Positions 17,370 to 26,251 of a DNA stretch of 64,000 bases are shown here, piece after piece. Position 1 is the first letter of the stretch. Each line of letters begins with the position of its first letter. Both the position numbers and the translations under genes were made by a program. The notes below the pieces were generated by a model. That model saw only the letters and a program-made list of their open reading frames with translations. It was not told the DNA's origin and made no database searches. Source of the stretch: Bacillus_BD sp050389805 (GTDB lineage Bacteria > Bacillota > Bacilli > Bacillales > Cytobacillaceae); assembly GCF_050389805.1 (NCBI RefSeq), contig NZ_CP130945.1:4588001-4652000 (forward strand), in the 5' to 3' direction.

Positions 17370-18557
17370 TTAGTCCTCCAATTTAATTAAGATATTATCT
17401 AATTCTGATATAAATTTGTTCTTACTATAGTTTTTAATGTAATAATCATATGAGTTTTTTGCCATTTTTTCTTTTTTATCACTATTACAAAAATCTATTA
17501 TTAATTTAGCTAACTCTTTATAATTCTCTGCAGAACAGCATAATCCACAGTTAGCCTCTTTTATTACATGGCTCCCTTCGCCATTAATAGCCCCGATAAT
17601 CGGTTTACGAGCAGCCATATAAGACTGCACTTTACCAGGCAATGTATATGAAATAGTCTTGTTATCTTTAAGAGTAATTAACATTGCATCTGCCAATCCA
17701 TAATAATGTGGCATTTCACTAAGAGGTCTTCTACCATAGTATATAATGTTATCTAACCCCAATTTATTGGTCAGTAATTTGCATTCCTCTAATTTAGATC
17801 CGTCACCAACTATATGAAAAGTAATATTAGAGTGTTCACGTAACTCATTAGCTGCTTTGATTATCGTTTCTACACTCTGCACATCACCAATATTTCCGGC
17901 AAAAACAAAATTATATTTATCATCTTTAGAAACTTCGATAATATCAGTAAATAAATCTTCAGCATATTGCGGTAGATGATTTATTTCCTTATTATACAAT
18001 CCAAAAGTACTCCTAAAATATTCTTTAAACATACTAGAAGTGACTGCTATGGAATCTGCTGAGTTATAAATCCATTTGGATATCTTTAGAAAAAACTTAT
18101 AAATTATTGAATCTTCTTTAATTCCACCAGCAGCTAGACTATCAGGCCAAAGATCTAGGCAATATAGTAAAATCTTTTTCTTATGCTTCCTTTTATAAAC
18201 AATTGCTGGAATACCCATCATTACAGGCGAAAGTTGATTAACTAATATTACATCAAACTTTTCTTTCATAAAAAACGCCTTAATCGATCCCGAGACGGCA
18301 AAGCTAAAATAGTTTAAGAAGAGCCTTAACTTACTATTTCCACGACCTATTTCAAAACTGCGGATGACTTTTACACCATTTAACACTTCGTTCCTATTTT
18401 TACCATACCGGTAACCATCAAGTACTTGACCCTCTGGATAATTGGGCAGACCAGTAAGTACTGTTACATCATATCCCATTTGTACTAAGGATTCACATAT
18501 ATCTGAAATACGAAAAGGTTCCGGATAGTAATATTGGCAGACAACCAAGATTTTCAT
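17370..18557 (-). CDS. Glycosyltransferase family 4, WbuB-like (candidate L-FucNAc transferase)
   Basis: The 395-residue GT-B protein opens with KILVVCQYYYPEPFRISDIC and then VTVLTGLPNYPEG, the signature start of WbuB/WcaI-type enzymes. Donor-side motifs are FVFAGNIGDVQSVETIIKA and LPGKVQSYMAARKPIIGAIN. E. coli WbuB and S. aureus CapL add FucNAc-type sugars as the second step of the repeat unit. Since the three UDP-L-FucNAc genes follow immediately, transfer of L-FucNAc onto the first sugar is the most economical assignment, but it is inferred from position and family resemblance. Confidence 0.85.
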   Translation of the reverse strand: MKILVVCQYYYPEPFRISDICESLVQMGYDVTVLTGLPNYPEGQVLDGYRYGKNRNEVLNGVKVIRSFEIGRGNSKLRLFLNYFSFAVSGSIKAFFMKEKFDVILVNQLSPVMMGIPAIVYKRKHKKKILLYCLDLWPDSLAAGGIKEDSIIYKFFLKISKWIYNSADSIAVTSSMFKEYFRSTFGLYNKEINHLPQYAEDLFTDIIEVSKDDKYNFVFAGNIGDVQSVETIIKAANELREHSNITFHIVGDGSKLEECKLLTNKLGLDNIIYYGRRPLSEMPHYYGLADAMLITLKDNKTISYTLPGKVQSYMAARKPIIGAINGEGSHVIKEANCGLCCSAENYKELAKLIIDFCNSDKKEKMAKNSYDYYIKNYSKNKFISELDNILIKLED

Positions 18558-18577
18558 TTAAAATTAGCCTCCAAATT

Positions 18578-19471
18578 CTATTGAACCTTTTTTAAATATT
18601 CTTCAATTTCAAGTTTTAATCCCTCAGATAAGGGCATGGGTTGATAACTGAAATCTTTAGTAGCACATTCATGTGAAAAGCTTCTATCTTCTCCCATTCT
18701 CTGAACCTTCTCAATATAGTCAACTTTTCCAAGGGAGCAGATTTTTAGAACCCTAGCCATAAAAACACCTAATGCTAAAGGTACACTAATAAAAGTAGTC
18801 TTCTTATCCAAAATCTTACTAATCAAAATAAACAATTCCTTCATTGAAATAGGTCTTTCACCAGATAAAATATAATCTCCACTTATAATATTTGAATTCA
18901 TTAATACCTGAAAGTACGCTTTTCCTAAATCTCTTCCATTAACAGGTTGCAAGAGATTCCTACCTTGATTAATAACCGGAAATAACCTTAATTTATCAAC
19001 CATTTTTATAAAAACAACCATATTTCTATCATTGATGTATCCATAAATCATTGTAGGTCGTAAAAAGATAAGTCCTATTTTTGAATTGTTTTCTTTTATA
19101 ATTCTTTCAATATTTTCTTCAATAATCTTATATTCTTCTGACGCACTCTTATATTTTGAATAAATGCCAGTTGTATGAACTAGAATAGCTCTCTTAACAT
19201 CGTTCTTAATAGCTGCTCTCATTAAAGTATCTGAGTAAAAGATAGATGCTATGTGCATGACAGTAGTAATACCTATCATAGCCTTATTCATAAACTCTTG
19301 ATCTTCTAAATCTCCAATTACCTTTTCTATGTTTAGCCCTGAATTATCAATCAATGATGTATCAGAATTTTCCCGGATAATACAACGAATAGGACCTTGG
19401 TATTTGTTTTTAATAAGCTCTTTCAAGAAATACTTGCCACTATGTCCTGTAATTCCTGTAACCAATAACAT
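18578..19471 (-). CDS. NAD(P)-dependent 4-ketoreductase (CapN/WbpV-like), putative UDP-D-FucNAc or D-QuiNAc synthase
   Basis: This protein of about 297 residues has the TGITGHSGKYFLKELIKN dinucleotide-binding loop at the N terminus and LIFLRPTMIYGYINDRNM in the middle, typical of extended SDR sugar-nucleotide reductases. It sits between the initiating transferase and the FucNAc genes. A reductase at this place would reduce the 4-keto product of the membrane dehydratase at 20291-22117 to UDP-D-FucNAc (as CapN does in S. aureus) or UDP-D-QuiNAc (as WbpV-like enzymes do). Which epimer is made cannot be read from the sequence. GAGGTGGAG lies six bases before ATG 19471, favouring that start over the GTG at 19483. 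Confidence 0.78.
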   Translation of the reverse strand: MLLVTGITGHSGKYFLKELIKNKYQGPIRCIIRENSDTSLIDNSGLNIEKVIGDLEDQEFMNKAMIGITTVMHIASIFYSDTLMRAAIKNDVKRAILVHTTGIYSKYKSASEEYKIIEENIERIIKENNSKIGLIFLRPTMIYGYINDRNMVVFIKMVDKLRLFPVINQGRNLLQPVNGRDLGKAYFQVLMNSNIISGDYILSGERPISMKELFILISKILDKKTTFISVPLALGVFMARVLKICSLGKVDYIEKVQRMGEDRSFSHECATKDFSYQPMPLSEGLKLEIEEYLKKVQ

Positions 19472-19493
19472 TAATTTCTCCACCTCAACATGT

Positions 19494-20123
19494 TTACTTT
19501 CTAGAAGAGCCTGTCAACTTATTACCTTCAACTCCCCTATTAACACCAGTTCCACCTTCAACAACCCCATCACTTTTAACAACACTTACAATTGTTCCAA
19601 AGAAACACTTAACATCCATCCAAAAACTAATCTTTATAATATACTCACCATCCAGCTTCGCCTTTACATCAATGGGGAGTTCATCTCTACCATTAATCTG
19701 TGCCCATCCTGTTAAGCCCGGTCGTACATCATTAGCGCAATATTTATCTCTCTCAGCAATCAAATCATATTGATTCCAAAGAGCAGGTCTTGGGCCAATA
19801 ATACTCATCTGTCCAACAAATATATTCCAAATCTGTGGAAGTTCATCAAGAGAAGTTTTTCTCAAAAACTTACCCATTTTTGTAATATATTGATCTGGAT
19901 TCTCTAACAAATGTGTAGGAGTATCTTTAGGAGTGTCTATTCTCATTGTCCGGAACTTTAAAATGTTGAAGTGCACTTTATTTAACCCAACACGTTTCTG
20001 CTTAAATAATACTGGACCCCTTGAATCAAGTTTAATTGCAAGAATTAGAATCAAGAAAATAGGTGATAAAACAATAAGTCCAGTTAAAGAAAGAATTATA
20101 TCAATCAATCTTTTTATCTTCAT
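19494..20123 (-). CDS. Initiating sugar-1-phosphate transferase (bacterial sugar transferase family)
   Basis: This monotopic membrane enzyme of about 209 residues has an N-terminal hydrophobic hairpin followed by GPVLFKQKRVGLNKVHFNIL and KFRTM. The catalytic and substrate-binding part contains LRKTSLDELPQIWNIFVGQM and SIIGPRPALWNQYD, then VRPGLTGWAQINGRDE. This is the short PglC/CapM/TuaA-like form. It transfers a HexNAc-1-phosphate to undecaprenyl phosphate and so starts the repeat unit. Given the dehydratase and reductase beside it, the sugar is probably D-FucNAc or D-QuiNAc. A GTG at 20144 would lengthen the protein by seven residues, but the hydrophobic domain begins properly at ATG 20123. 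Confidence 0.92.
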   Translation of the reverse strand: MKIKRLIDIILSLTGLIVLSPIFLILILAIKLDSRGPVLFKQKRVGLNKVHFNILKFRTMRIDTPKDTPTHLLENPDQYITKMGKFLRKTSLDELPQIWNIFVGQMSIIGPRPALWNQYDLIAERDKYCANDVRPGLTGWAQINGRDELPIDVKAKLDGEYIIKISFWMDVKCFFGTIVSVVKSDGVVEGGTGVNRGVEGNKLTGSSRK

Positions 20124-20243
20124 ATACACTATTCTACACCCCACATTTAATTTATTTTAACTTAGTAGAATAGGACTTAGTTGGATATAAATATTAAGAA
20201 TTCCATTTAACTCCTACTCTACTAAACTTTAAAAGAAAAAATT

Positions 20244-20282
20244 GTTAAGAAGTAATTCTATAAACTTGAACTACTTCTTAAC
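20244..20282 (-). terminator. Terminator downstream of the membrane dehydratase gene
   Basis: GTTAAGAAGTA (20244-20254) pairs perfectly with TACTTCTTAAC (20272-20282). On the minus strand the hairpin is followed by a T-rich tract. It would separate the upstream kinase/dehydratase genes from the downstream assembly genes, at least partly. Confidence 0.65.
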
Positions 20283-20290
20283 ATAAAATA

Positions 20291-22117
20291 TTACATACTA
20301 CTTACCAACGACTTCGTTTCACTAAACTTAGTATTAGCAATCCCCACAAGAGTTTCCTTCATCTCACCAGGAGTCTGGTCCAAGAGAGCCTCAACAACCT
20401 CATAAAGTTCACGTTTCCCCATAGGCTCTGCCTTCCCAATAAAAATTTTAGGAAACACCTGCTCCTTTTGCACTTCATTTTCATTCAACAATTCCTCATA
20501 CATCTTCTCCCCAGGACGAAGTCCTGAAAACCGAATTCCAATCTCCTCAACCGAGTAACCCGAAAGGGTGATCAAGTTCTTAGCAAGGTCCACAATTTTA
20601 ACCGGTTCACCCATATCTAAGACAAACACTTCGCCACCACGAGCAAGCGCCCCAGCCTGAATCACAAGCCGTGAGGCTTCAGGTATTGTCATGAAGTATC
20701 TAGTAATATCAGGATGCGTCACCGTCACAGGCCCACCAGCTTGAATCTGCTTTTTAAACAGTGGAATCACACTCCCTCGACTCCCAAGCACATTCCCAAA
20801 ACGTACCGCAACAAACTTTGTCTTACTCTCCTTCGCCAAGTTTTGAATAATCATCTCAGCAAACCGCTTCGTAGCCCCCATCACATTCGGAGGATTCACA
20901 GCCTTATCAGTCGAGATAAGAACAAAGTTCTTCACTCCAAAAGCATCAGCTGCTTCCGCCACATTACGAGTCCCAAAAATATTATTCTTCACAGCCTCTG
21001 TTGGATTATACTCCATCAACGGGACATGCTTATGCGCTGCCGCATGATACACCACATCTGGCTTATACTCTGCCATTAAATCAAAAATCCGCTCTCGGTC
21101 CTGAACATCAGCAATAATCGGAGTGATTTCGAACTCATTTTCATACTGTTTGCGCAATTCCATATCGATCGTATAAATACTATTTTCCCCATGACCTAAC
21201 AAAAGCAATTTACTCGGAGAAAACCTTGAAATCTGCCGACAGATTTCTGAACCAATCGATCCCCCAGCGCCTGTCACAAGAACGATTTTTCCTGTCAGCT
21301 TCTCTGAAATACTTTCCATATCTAACTCAATTGGCTCCCGACCGAGCAAGTCCTCAACTTCCACATCACGAATTTGACTAACAGAAAGTTTGCCCGTCAC
21401 TAGATCTTCTATTAACGGGAGAATCTTTGTTTTCGCTTTGGTTTGCGAACATTGGTCATAAATCCTTTTCATTTCTTTTTTGGTTAAAGATGGAATCGCA
21501 ATGATGATATTTTCAACCTTATTTTTTTCAACAATACTAGGTATATCTTCAGTTCTCCCTTTTACATCAAGCCCATAAATTTGCAATTTATACTTAAATG
21601 GATCATCATCAACAAACGCAACTGGATACAAATCGGCATCATTATTTTTTAACAACTGTCTTGCCACCATCGTCCCAGCAGATCCGGCACCAACTATCAA
21701 CGTCCGTTTCCGATTTGGGTTTGGGGTAATATAATGATCCCGGAACATCCGCCACGAAAAACGAGATCCTCCTATTAAAAGGATATGTAACATCCACGTA
21801 ATTCCTAATACACGGAAATAGACATTATGTCCAAAGATCGATTGAACAACTGCCGTTACCGCAATGGCGAATGTAACAGCTTTTACAATTGCAATTAATT
21901 CTCCAACACTAGCATACTGCCACGCTTTTTGATATAGATGATAAATAGAAGCAAATAAATGATGGCTGATTAACAATGAAATAGCACTCACCCATATCAT
22001 CGGCTCAGTATATACTTTCATAGTTGGGTTTAAAAACAAATAACCGATAAAAATAGATGTTAATACAATCAAAGAATCCAAAGCAACTAGAAACGGAATT
22101 CGTTTTTTATAACTCAT
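20291..22117 (-). CDS. Membrane-bound UDP-GlcNAc 4,6-dehydratase (EpsC/CapD/PglF family)
   Basis: The 608-residue protein has four N-terminal membrane segments (about residues 1-125), a CoA-binding-like Rossmann domain with TLIVGAGSAGTMVARQLLKN, and a catalytic SDR domain with VLVTGAGGSIGSEICRQISR. STDKAVNPPNVMGATKRFAE carries the Met-for-Tyr variant of the active site. Such enzymes make UDP-4-keto-6-deoxy-GlcNAc at the membrane, the precursor of D-FucNAc, D-QuiNAc or bacillosamine. The open frame extends to 22177, but AGGGAG lies seven bases before the ATG at 22117, so the first 20 codons are probably untranslated. Codon use here is less AT-rich than in the glycosyltransferase genes downstream. 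Confidence 0.9.
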   Translation of the reverse strand: MSYKKRIPFLVALDSLIVLTSIFIGYLFLNPTMKVYTEPMIWVSAISLLISHHLFASIYHLYQKAWQYASVGELIAIVKAVTFAIAVTAVVQSIFGHNVYFRVLGITWMLHILLIGGSRFSWRMFRDHYITPNPNRKRTLIVGAGSAGTMVARQLLKNNDADLYPVAFVDDDPFKYKLQIYGLDVKGRTEDIPSIVEKNKVENIIIAIPSLTKKEMKRIYDQCSQTKAKTKILPLIEDLVTGKLSVSQIRDVEVEDLLGREPIELDMESISEKLTGKIVLVTGAGGSIGSEICRQISRFSPSKLLLLGHGENSIYTIDMELRKQYENEFEITPIIADVQDRERIFDLMAEYKPDVVYHAAAHKHVPLMEYNPTEAVKNNIFGTRNVAEAADAFGVKNFVLISTDKAVNPPNVMGATKRFAEMIIQNLAKESKTKFVAVRFGNVLGSRGSVIPLFKKQIQAGGPVTVTHPDITRYFMTIPEASRLVIQAGALARGGEVFVLDMGEPVKIVDLAKNLITLSGYSVEEIGIRFSGLRPGEKMYEELLNENEVQKEQVFPKIFIGKAEPMGKRELYEVVEALLDQTPGEMKETLVGIANTKFSETKSLVSSM

Positions 22118-22161
22118 TCGCAACTCCCTCTTTTTAAAAATGATATCTATTAAAATAAAAA

Positions 22162-22213
22162 TAGTGTTTAACGACAATATACATCACAGGATATATATTC
22201 TGGTTAAACACTA
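22162..22213 (-). promoter_or_regulatory. Long-spaced inverted repeat upstream of the dehydratase gene
   Basis: TAGTGTTTAAC (22162-22172) and GTTAAACACTA (22203-22213) are perfect 11-bp arms, 30 bases apart, about 45 bp before the ATG at 22117. On the minus strand the second arm is followed by TTTTTATTTT. It could be a regulator binding site or the terminator of the upstream ywqE transcript. Confidence 0.4.
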
Positions 22214-22730
22214 GTTTTGGTTATTGGTGCATGGCTTAGTTTTTTATATTAGTGAGTGCAAAGGCACCTCTTGTTTTACAACTCTTTGTTTGAAGGTATA
22301 TAACGTGCTTTTTCAAACTTATAAACCATAAGGTCCCAGGCACCAGTATTAATGAACCTTATATTCTTCTTACTAAATATTCAAAGTATCAGACATATTA
22401 GGGATAATAATTAATCGGGCATCGAACCCACCCTCACATCACGCTCCCGACAACAAGTGTCTAAGGACTCTATGAAAAAAGTCCCACAGCGCAACCGAGT
22501 GCCTCCATGGATAATGGGCAGGAGACATCGCCAAATACTATCTTCTTTTATAAAGAATAAAACTTCTTCATATAAATAGGGTAGATTCGGTAATGATGAA
22601 TACCCCAATTTATATCTATGCAAACTTTATTCCCATATCGATAAAGTTTTTTGTAGATAGATTTAATTTATTAATCTCCTAAATATACACAAAATGTATC
22701 TAACATTATGTTATAAATATCACAATATCA
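22214..22730. other. Gap without a supported gene; contains a less AT-rich patch
   Basis: I see no gene in this gap. GGTCCCAGGCACC at 22332-22344 is a variant of the dispersed palindrome at 3499. The stretch 22416-22530 is markedly richer in G and C than its surroundings. On the minus strand it reads as the end of a small frame finishing CCRERDVRVGSMPD, which resembles neither neighbour. It may be a remnant of an unknown repeat or mobile element. Confidence 0.4.
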
Positions 22731-23495
22731 TTAAAATAGTCCCAAAATTTTCTTACGCTGTATCTGCTGCGGGATTTCTTTATAAACATATTTTCCCTGT
22801 ACAAGTAGCTCTGCATTTTCCCTAAACATATAGACGGTGTCTAACCCATACTTCTTTTCCACAGCATCCATTGCTTCTACCATTTTAAACGTACGATTAT
22901 GCACATTATGAGCATCCGATGCAATAAAGTGAGTTAAATTCGCTTCGATCAATTGTTCGGAGAACTTTTTAATTTTTTTCCCAAAATATCCAGACAAACT
23001 TCCTGCTGTCACCTGAGATAACGCTCCGTTATTGATTAACTTAAATAATAGATTTGGATTCTGGATGATTTCCTGATTTCGTTCAGGATGAACAATAACC
23101 GGAATCAGCCCTTCTGTTTGTAGCTCATAAAATAATCGCTCTGCATACCGAGGAACACTGCTAGACGGAAATTCAACAAAAAGATAATCGGTTTCATTTA
23201 AAGGGAGAATTTTTCCACCCGTAAGATAATCTTGTATAACTTCTCCATATATACGAACTTCCTGTCCTGGTAAAATCGTTAATGGAATTCCTTGTTCAGA
23301 TAGAGTTTTATTTAACTGGGACACCCCATCTAAAATATCCCGTTTTTCATTGTTATACTGACTATTTTTATGGGGAGTAGCAATGATCGTCGTAATCCCT
23401 TCACGTACTGCCTCTTTAGCCATGTCAATAGACTCAGAAACACTTTGTGCCCCATCGTCGATCCCCGGCAATATATGACAATGGATATCAATCAT
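22731..23495 (-). CDS. ywqE: PHP-family protein-tyrosine phosphatase (YwqE/CpsB type)
   Basis: The 254-residue protein begins MIDIHCHILPGIDDGAQS, the metal-binding PHP motif. Further metal-ligand motifs are TTIIATPHKN, PVIVHPERN and FIASDAHNVHNRTF. It belongs to the manganese-dependent tyrosine phosphatases that dephosphorylate the BY-kinase and its targets and thereby control capsule synthesis. It is cytoplasmic. It lies about 95 bp after the kinase gene on the same strand, as in the ywqCDEF operon of B. subtilis. Length and motifs are normal for the family, so function is expected to be intact. Confidence 0.93.
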   Translation of the reverse strand: MIDIHCHILPGIDDGAQSVSESIDMAKEAVREGITTIIATPHKNSQYNNEKRDILDGVSQLNKTLSEQGIPLTILPGQEVRIYGEVIQDYLTGGKILPLNETDYLFVEFPSSSVPRYAERLFYELQTEGLIPVIVHPERNQEIIQNPNLLFKLINNGALSQVTAGSLSGYFGKKIKKFSEQLIEANLTHFIASDAHNVHNRTFKMVEAMDAVEKKYGLDTVYMFRENAELLVQGKYVYKEIPQQIQRKKILGLF

Positions 23496-23589
23496 TGTAC
23501 TCCCCCCCTAATTTTCAACACTTTACAACAATATTTTTATGATAACACCTAGGTCATTTATAGTAAATATTCTAAATATTAATTTATTG

Positions 23590-24297
23590 TTAATGATTAC
23601 CGTAGTAATAGTAGTAATTCGAGTTTTCCATTTTCTTGCTGTTTAGGACAACACCTAAAATATGACTATTAGACGCCTTTAATAGTTCCTTTGCCTTCAC
23701 TGCTTGTTCTGTTTCTGTTTTACCACTACTTACAACTAGAATAGTCCCATCACATTTACTCGCCAATATTTGCCCATCCGTTACTGCTAAAACCGGTGGA
23801 GAATCAAATAGAATCATGTCAAACTCTTCTTCTACATCCTTCATAAATTGTTCCATTGCTTTAGAACTAAGCAATTCTGCTGGGTTCGGTGGAATCGGAC
23901 CACTTGTTAAAATGTATAAGTTCTTTTCCATCGATTCTTTGATCACTTCATGAAATTGAGATTGTCTAGTCAAAACATTGGTTAACCCAAATGTATTAGT
24001 AAAATTAAACGTATAGTGAACCGTCGGCTTTCTTAAATCAGAGTCAATCAGAAGAACCCTTTTTCCTTGTTGAGCAAATACGACAGCTAAATTAGCAGCG
24101 GTTGTCGATTTCCCTTCACCAGGACCTGATGAAGTCACTAAAAGGGTTTTTATCTCTTCATCGACAGCTGAGAATTGAATATTTGTTCGGATTGTACGAT
24201 ACTGCTCTGAAATAGGTGATTTTGGATTTTGACTTGTGATTAAACTTCGCTTTAACTCCGCTTTTTTGGATTTTTTACTAAGAGCCAACCGTCTCAC
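23590..24297 (-). CDS. ywqD: Bacterial tyrosine kinase (YwqD/CapB type)
   Basis: The 235-residue BY-kinase has Walker A SSGPGEGKSTTAANLA, Walker A' VLLIDSDLRKPTVH and Walker B FDMILFDSPPVLAVTDG. The C terminus carries a tyrosine cluster, NYYYYYGNH, where autophosphorylation takes place in trans. As in other Firmicutes, the kinase is a separate soluble protein activated by the membrane modulator encoded just upstream. It phosphorylates sugar-nucleotide enzymes and assembly proteins and so regulates chain length and output. The start is a GTG at 24297, overlapping the modulator gene by 20 bp; a TTG at 24288 is an alternative with better spacing from the AAGGGG upstream. Confidence 0.93.
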   Translation of the reverse strand: MRRLALSKKSKKAELKRSLITSQNPKSPISEQYRTIRTNIQFSAVDEEIKTLLVTSSGPGEGKSTTAANLAVVFAQQGKRVLLIDSDLRKPTVHYTFNFTNTFGLTNVLTRQSQFHEVIKESMEKNLYILTSGPIPPNPAELLSSKAMEQFMKDVEEEFDMILFDSPPVLAVTDGQILASKCDGTILVVSSGKTETEQAVKAKELLKASNSHILGVVLNSKKMENSNYYYYYGNH

Positions 24298-25021
24298 CCC
24301 TTACTTTTGCATGTTTCCCTTTTGTACTCTTATGCTCTGTCTTACTATCAATCTGAGCAATCGACCCAAGTACAGGCAATTCAAGTATTCTTTCAATATC
24401 TTGTTCCGTCTTAATCGTATTATCTAGATATTCTAATAAGAACGCTAAACCTACACCTGCCATTAAACCGACTACAAGCGCAATCGCAATATTTAATAAT
24501 GGCTGCGGCTTAACCGGTGATGGATTTTCTCCAATTTGAGCTTTCGCCAAAATATTGACGTTATCAATATTCATTAGAGAAACAATTTCTTTTTGAAAAA
24601 CTTCTGCCGTCGTATTGGCGATATTGGCTGCCATTTGTGGATCCGGATCTTCAACGGTAATATTGACAACCTGTGAATCTTGTTGGCTGGCTACCGTAAT
24701 TTTTGAATTCAGTTGCGAGGCAGTTACACCCGTTCCTAATTGTTCTGCTACTTTATCTAAAATGGCTGGACTTTTGATGATCACGTTATAGGTGTTGATT
24801 AACTGTAGGTTGGTTTGAACAGTCCCAGTATTATATTCCACCTGCTCATTCTTCTCCTGGTTTACTAAGAGCTGTGTTGAAGCTTGGTAAATCGGGGTAA
24901 TCACAAAATAACTAACAATTCCACTGACTATAACGGCCAATGCCGTAATCACAATAATTAAACTCAAACGTTTTTTTAACGTCTGGAATAGTTCTTTCAG
25001 ACTAATCGTTTCTTCCATCAT
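24278..25021 (-). CDS. ywqC: Chain-length determinant and kinase modulator (YwqC/CapA, Wzz type)
   Basis: The 247-residue protein has two membrane segments, near residues 20-40 and 175-195, around an extracytoplasmic domain. The Pro-rich segment AQIGENPSPVKPQPLLNIAI before the second segment is the Wzz signature. It starts TISLKELFQTLKKRLSLIIV, a standard opening for this family. The cytoplasmic C-terminal tail activates the kinase encoded next, with which it overlaps by 20 bp. It governs polymer length together with the Wzy-like protein of the locus. As the first gene of the minus-strand locus, it should lie just behind the main promoter, in the 290-bp gap before 25312. Confidence 0.93.
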   Translation of the reverse strand: MMEETISLKELFQTLKKRLSLIIVITALAVIVSGIVSYFVITPIYQASTQLLVNQEKNEQVEYNTGTVQTNLQLINTYNVIIKSPAILDKVAEQLGTGVTASQLNSKITVASQQDSQVVNITVEDPDPQMAANIANTTAEVFQKEIVSLMNIDNVNILAKAQIGENPSPVKPQPLLNIAIALVVGLMAGVGLAFLLEYLDNTIKTEQDIERILELPVLGSIAQIDSKTEHKSTKGKHAKVRGETVGS

Positions 25022-25311
25022 ATCCTCCTAATGAATGAGCTTATAATAATAAATACCTATACTATTAAACTACGATACTACCTTTTTAAGAAAAATTCTA
25101 GATTTTTACAAAAACATTACTATTATAACATAGGATATTGCCATTTCTAGTAAGAACTGACATAATTCTTATTGAATCGGTCGTATTTTGTCTTGCATAT
25201 ACATATTAAACGAAACTCAACCAACTTGTGAAGAGGAATAACCATTTTAGGATAAATATATCAAATTACAATTAAATGGGAAATTATTAATATTATGAGG
25301 GAGCGTACACC

Positions 25312-26100
25312 ATGAATAAAATCATTGCTATCCTTTCCGTTATTGCCTGTATGACAATTTTAGTAGCAGGTCAATTACACTGGAATAACAAAACAACCGT
25401 TTCGGTTGCTAGTGAAAAAGTATCAAACGAGGAAACTACAACTACAGCTACAGAAGAAATAGCTGAAGTAAGTATAGAAAACCTGCTATCATACACAAGC
25501 AACTGGCCCACAGAAAGCGTTGAAACATTTGAAGAATTGATAAGTTCGGGTAAACCTTTCCACCTCGCATTCCTTGGTTCGAATACCCAAGGAAATTCGA
25601 CCGAACCATGGTCTGAACTTGTTAAGGAAGCCTTAAAAGAAACATACGGCGAACAAATAATCGTATCTACATTTAGTTATGATCTAACCTCAACGCAATT
25701 TGTGAACGAGGATAAATTGTCTGAAATCATCGGAGTTCAACCACATATGGTGATCTTTGAACCATTTACCTTAAAGGATAACGGAGAAGTTACAACAGAA
25801 GATTCATTGAAAAATACAGCATCAGTGATAGAGGACCTTCAAGAAAGCCTACCAAACACAGTCGTTATCTTGCAGCCATCGCATCCACTCTATAATGTCA
25901 CCTATTATCCAAAAGAAGTGGAGGCACTTGCTGATTTTGCTGCTGAAAATGGAATTCCTTATCTTAGCCACTGGGAAGCTTGGCCAGATCCAGCATCAGA
26001 AGAGATGAAGGAATATATTACTGCAAATCCATCAGAGCCAACTGCTCAGGGGCATCAATTGTGGGCTGGTTATTTGATTGATTATTTGATTGCGGAGTAG
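25312..26100 (+). CDS. Secreted SGNH/GDSL-hydrolase-like protein
   Basis: The 262-residue protein has an N-terminal hydrophobic signal or anchor (residues 3-22), a Thr/Glu-rich spacer and a domain with the SGNH-hydrolase order. Block I is present as AFLGSNTQGNSTEPWSELV, with Ser in GSN where the family normally has GDS. The last block reads PSEPTAQGHQLWAGYLI, which keeps the His, but the usual Asp three residues before it is not seen. Relatives occur next to ywqCDE-type operons in Bacillaceae and are thought to trim or deacylate surface glycans. It is divergently transcribed from ywqC. GAGGGAG lies seven bases before the ATG. Catalytic competence is uncertain. Confidence 0.8.
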   Translation: MNKIIAILSVIACMTILVAGQLHWNNKTTVSVASEKVSNEETTTTATEEIAEVSIENLLSYTSNWPTESVETFEELISSGKPFHLAFLGSNTQGNSTEPWSELVKEALKETYGEQIIVSTFSYDLTSTQFVNEDKLSEIIGVQPHMVIFEPFTLKDNGEVTTEDSLKNTASVIEDLQESLPNTVVILQPSHPLYNVTYYPKEVEALADFAAENGIPYLSHWEAWPDPASEEMKEYITANPSEPTAQGHQLWAGYLIDYLIAE

Positions 26101-26205
26101 ACCATAAATCATGTCATAGAAAGAAAAAAGAAGGGACAAAGTTAAGTGTCATATATTTAAAACAACCAGTTTACGGTAAGAAACAGTGATTCTATATATG
26201 CTTAA

Positions 26206-26246
26206 AAACCCATAAAGCAGCCATCATATAGCTGTTTTATGGGTTT
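26206..26246. terminator. Bidirectional terminator between convergent genes
   Basis: AAACCCATAAAGCAGC (26206-26221) pairs with GCTGTTTTATGGGTTT (26231-26246), with one mismatch and a 9-base loop. It is flanked by A and T tracts and serves the convergent genes on both sides. Confidence 0.8.
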
Positions 26247-26251
26247 AAATT

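Noticed and set aside
25022..25311. A promoter for ywqC with TATAAT at about 25130 on the minus strand
   Set aside because: TATAAT is present, but no acceptable -35 box lies at 16-18 bp, so I did not list it.
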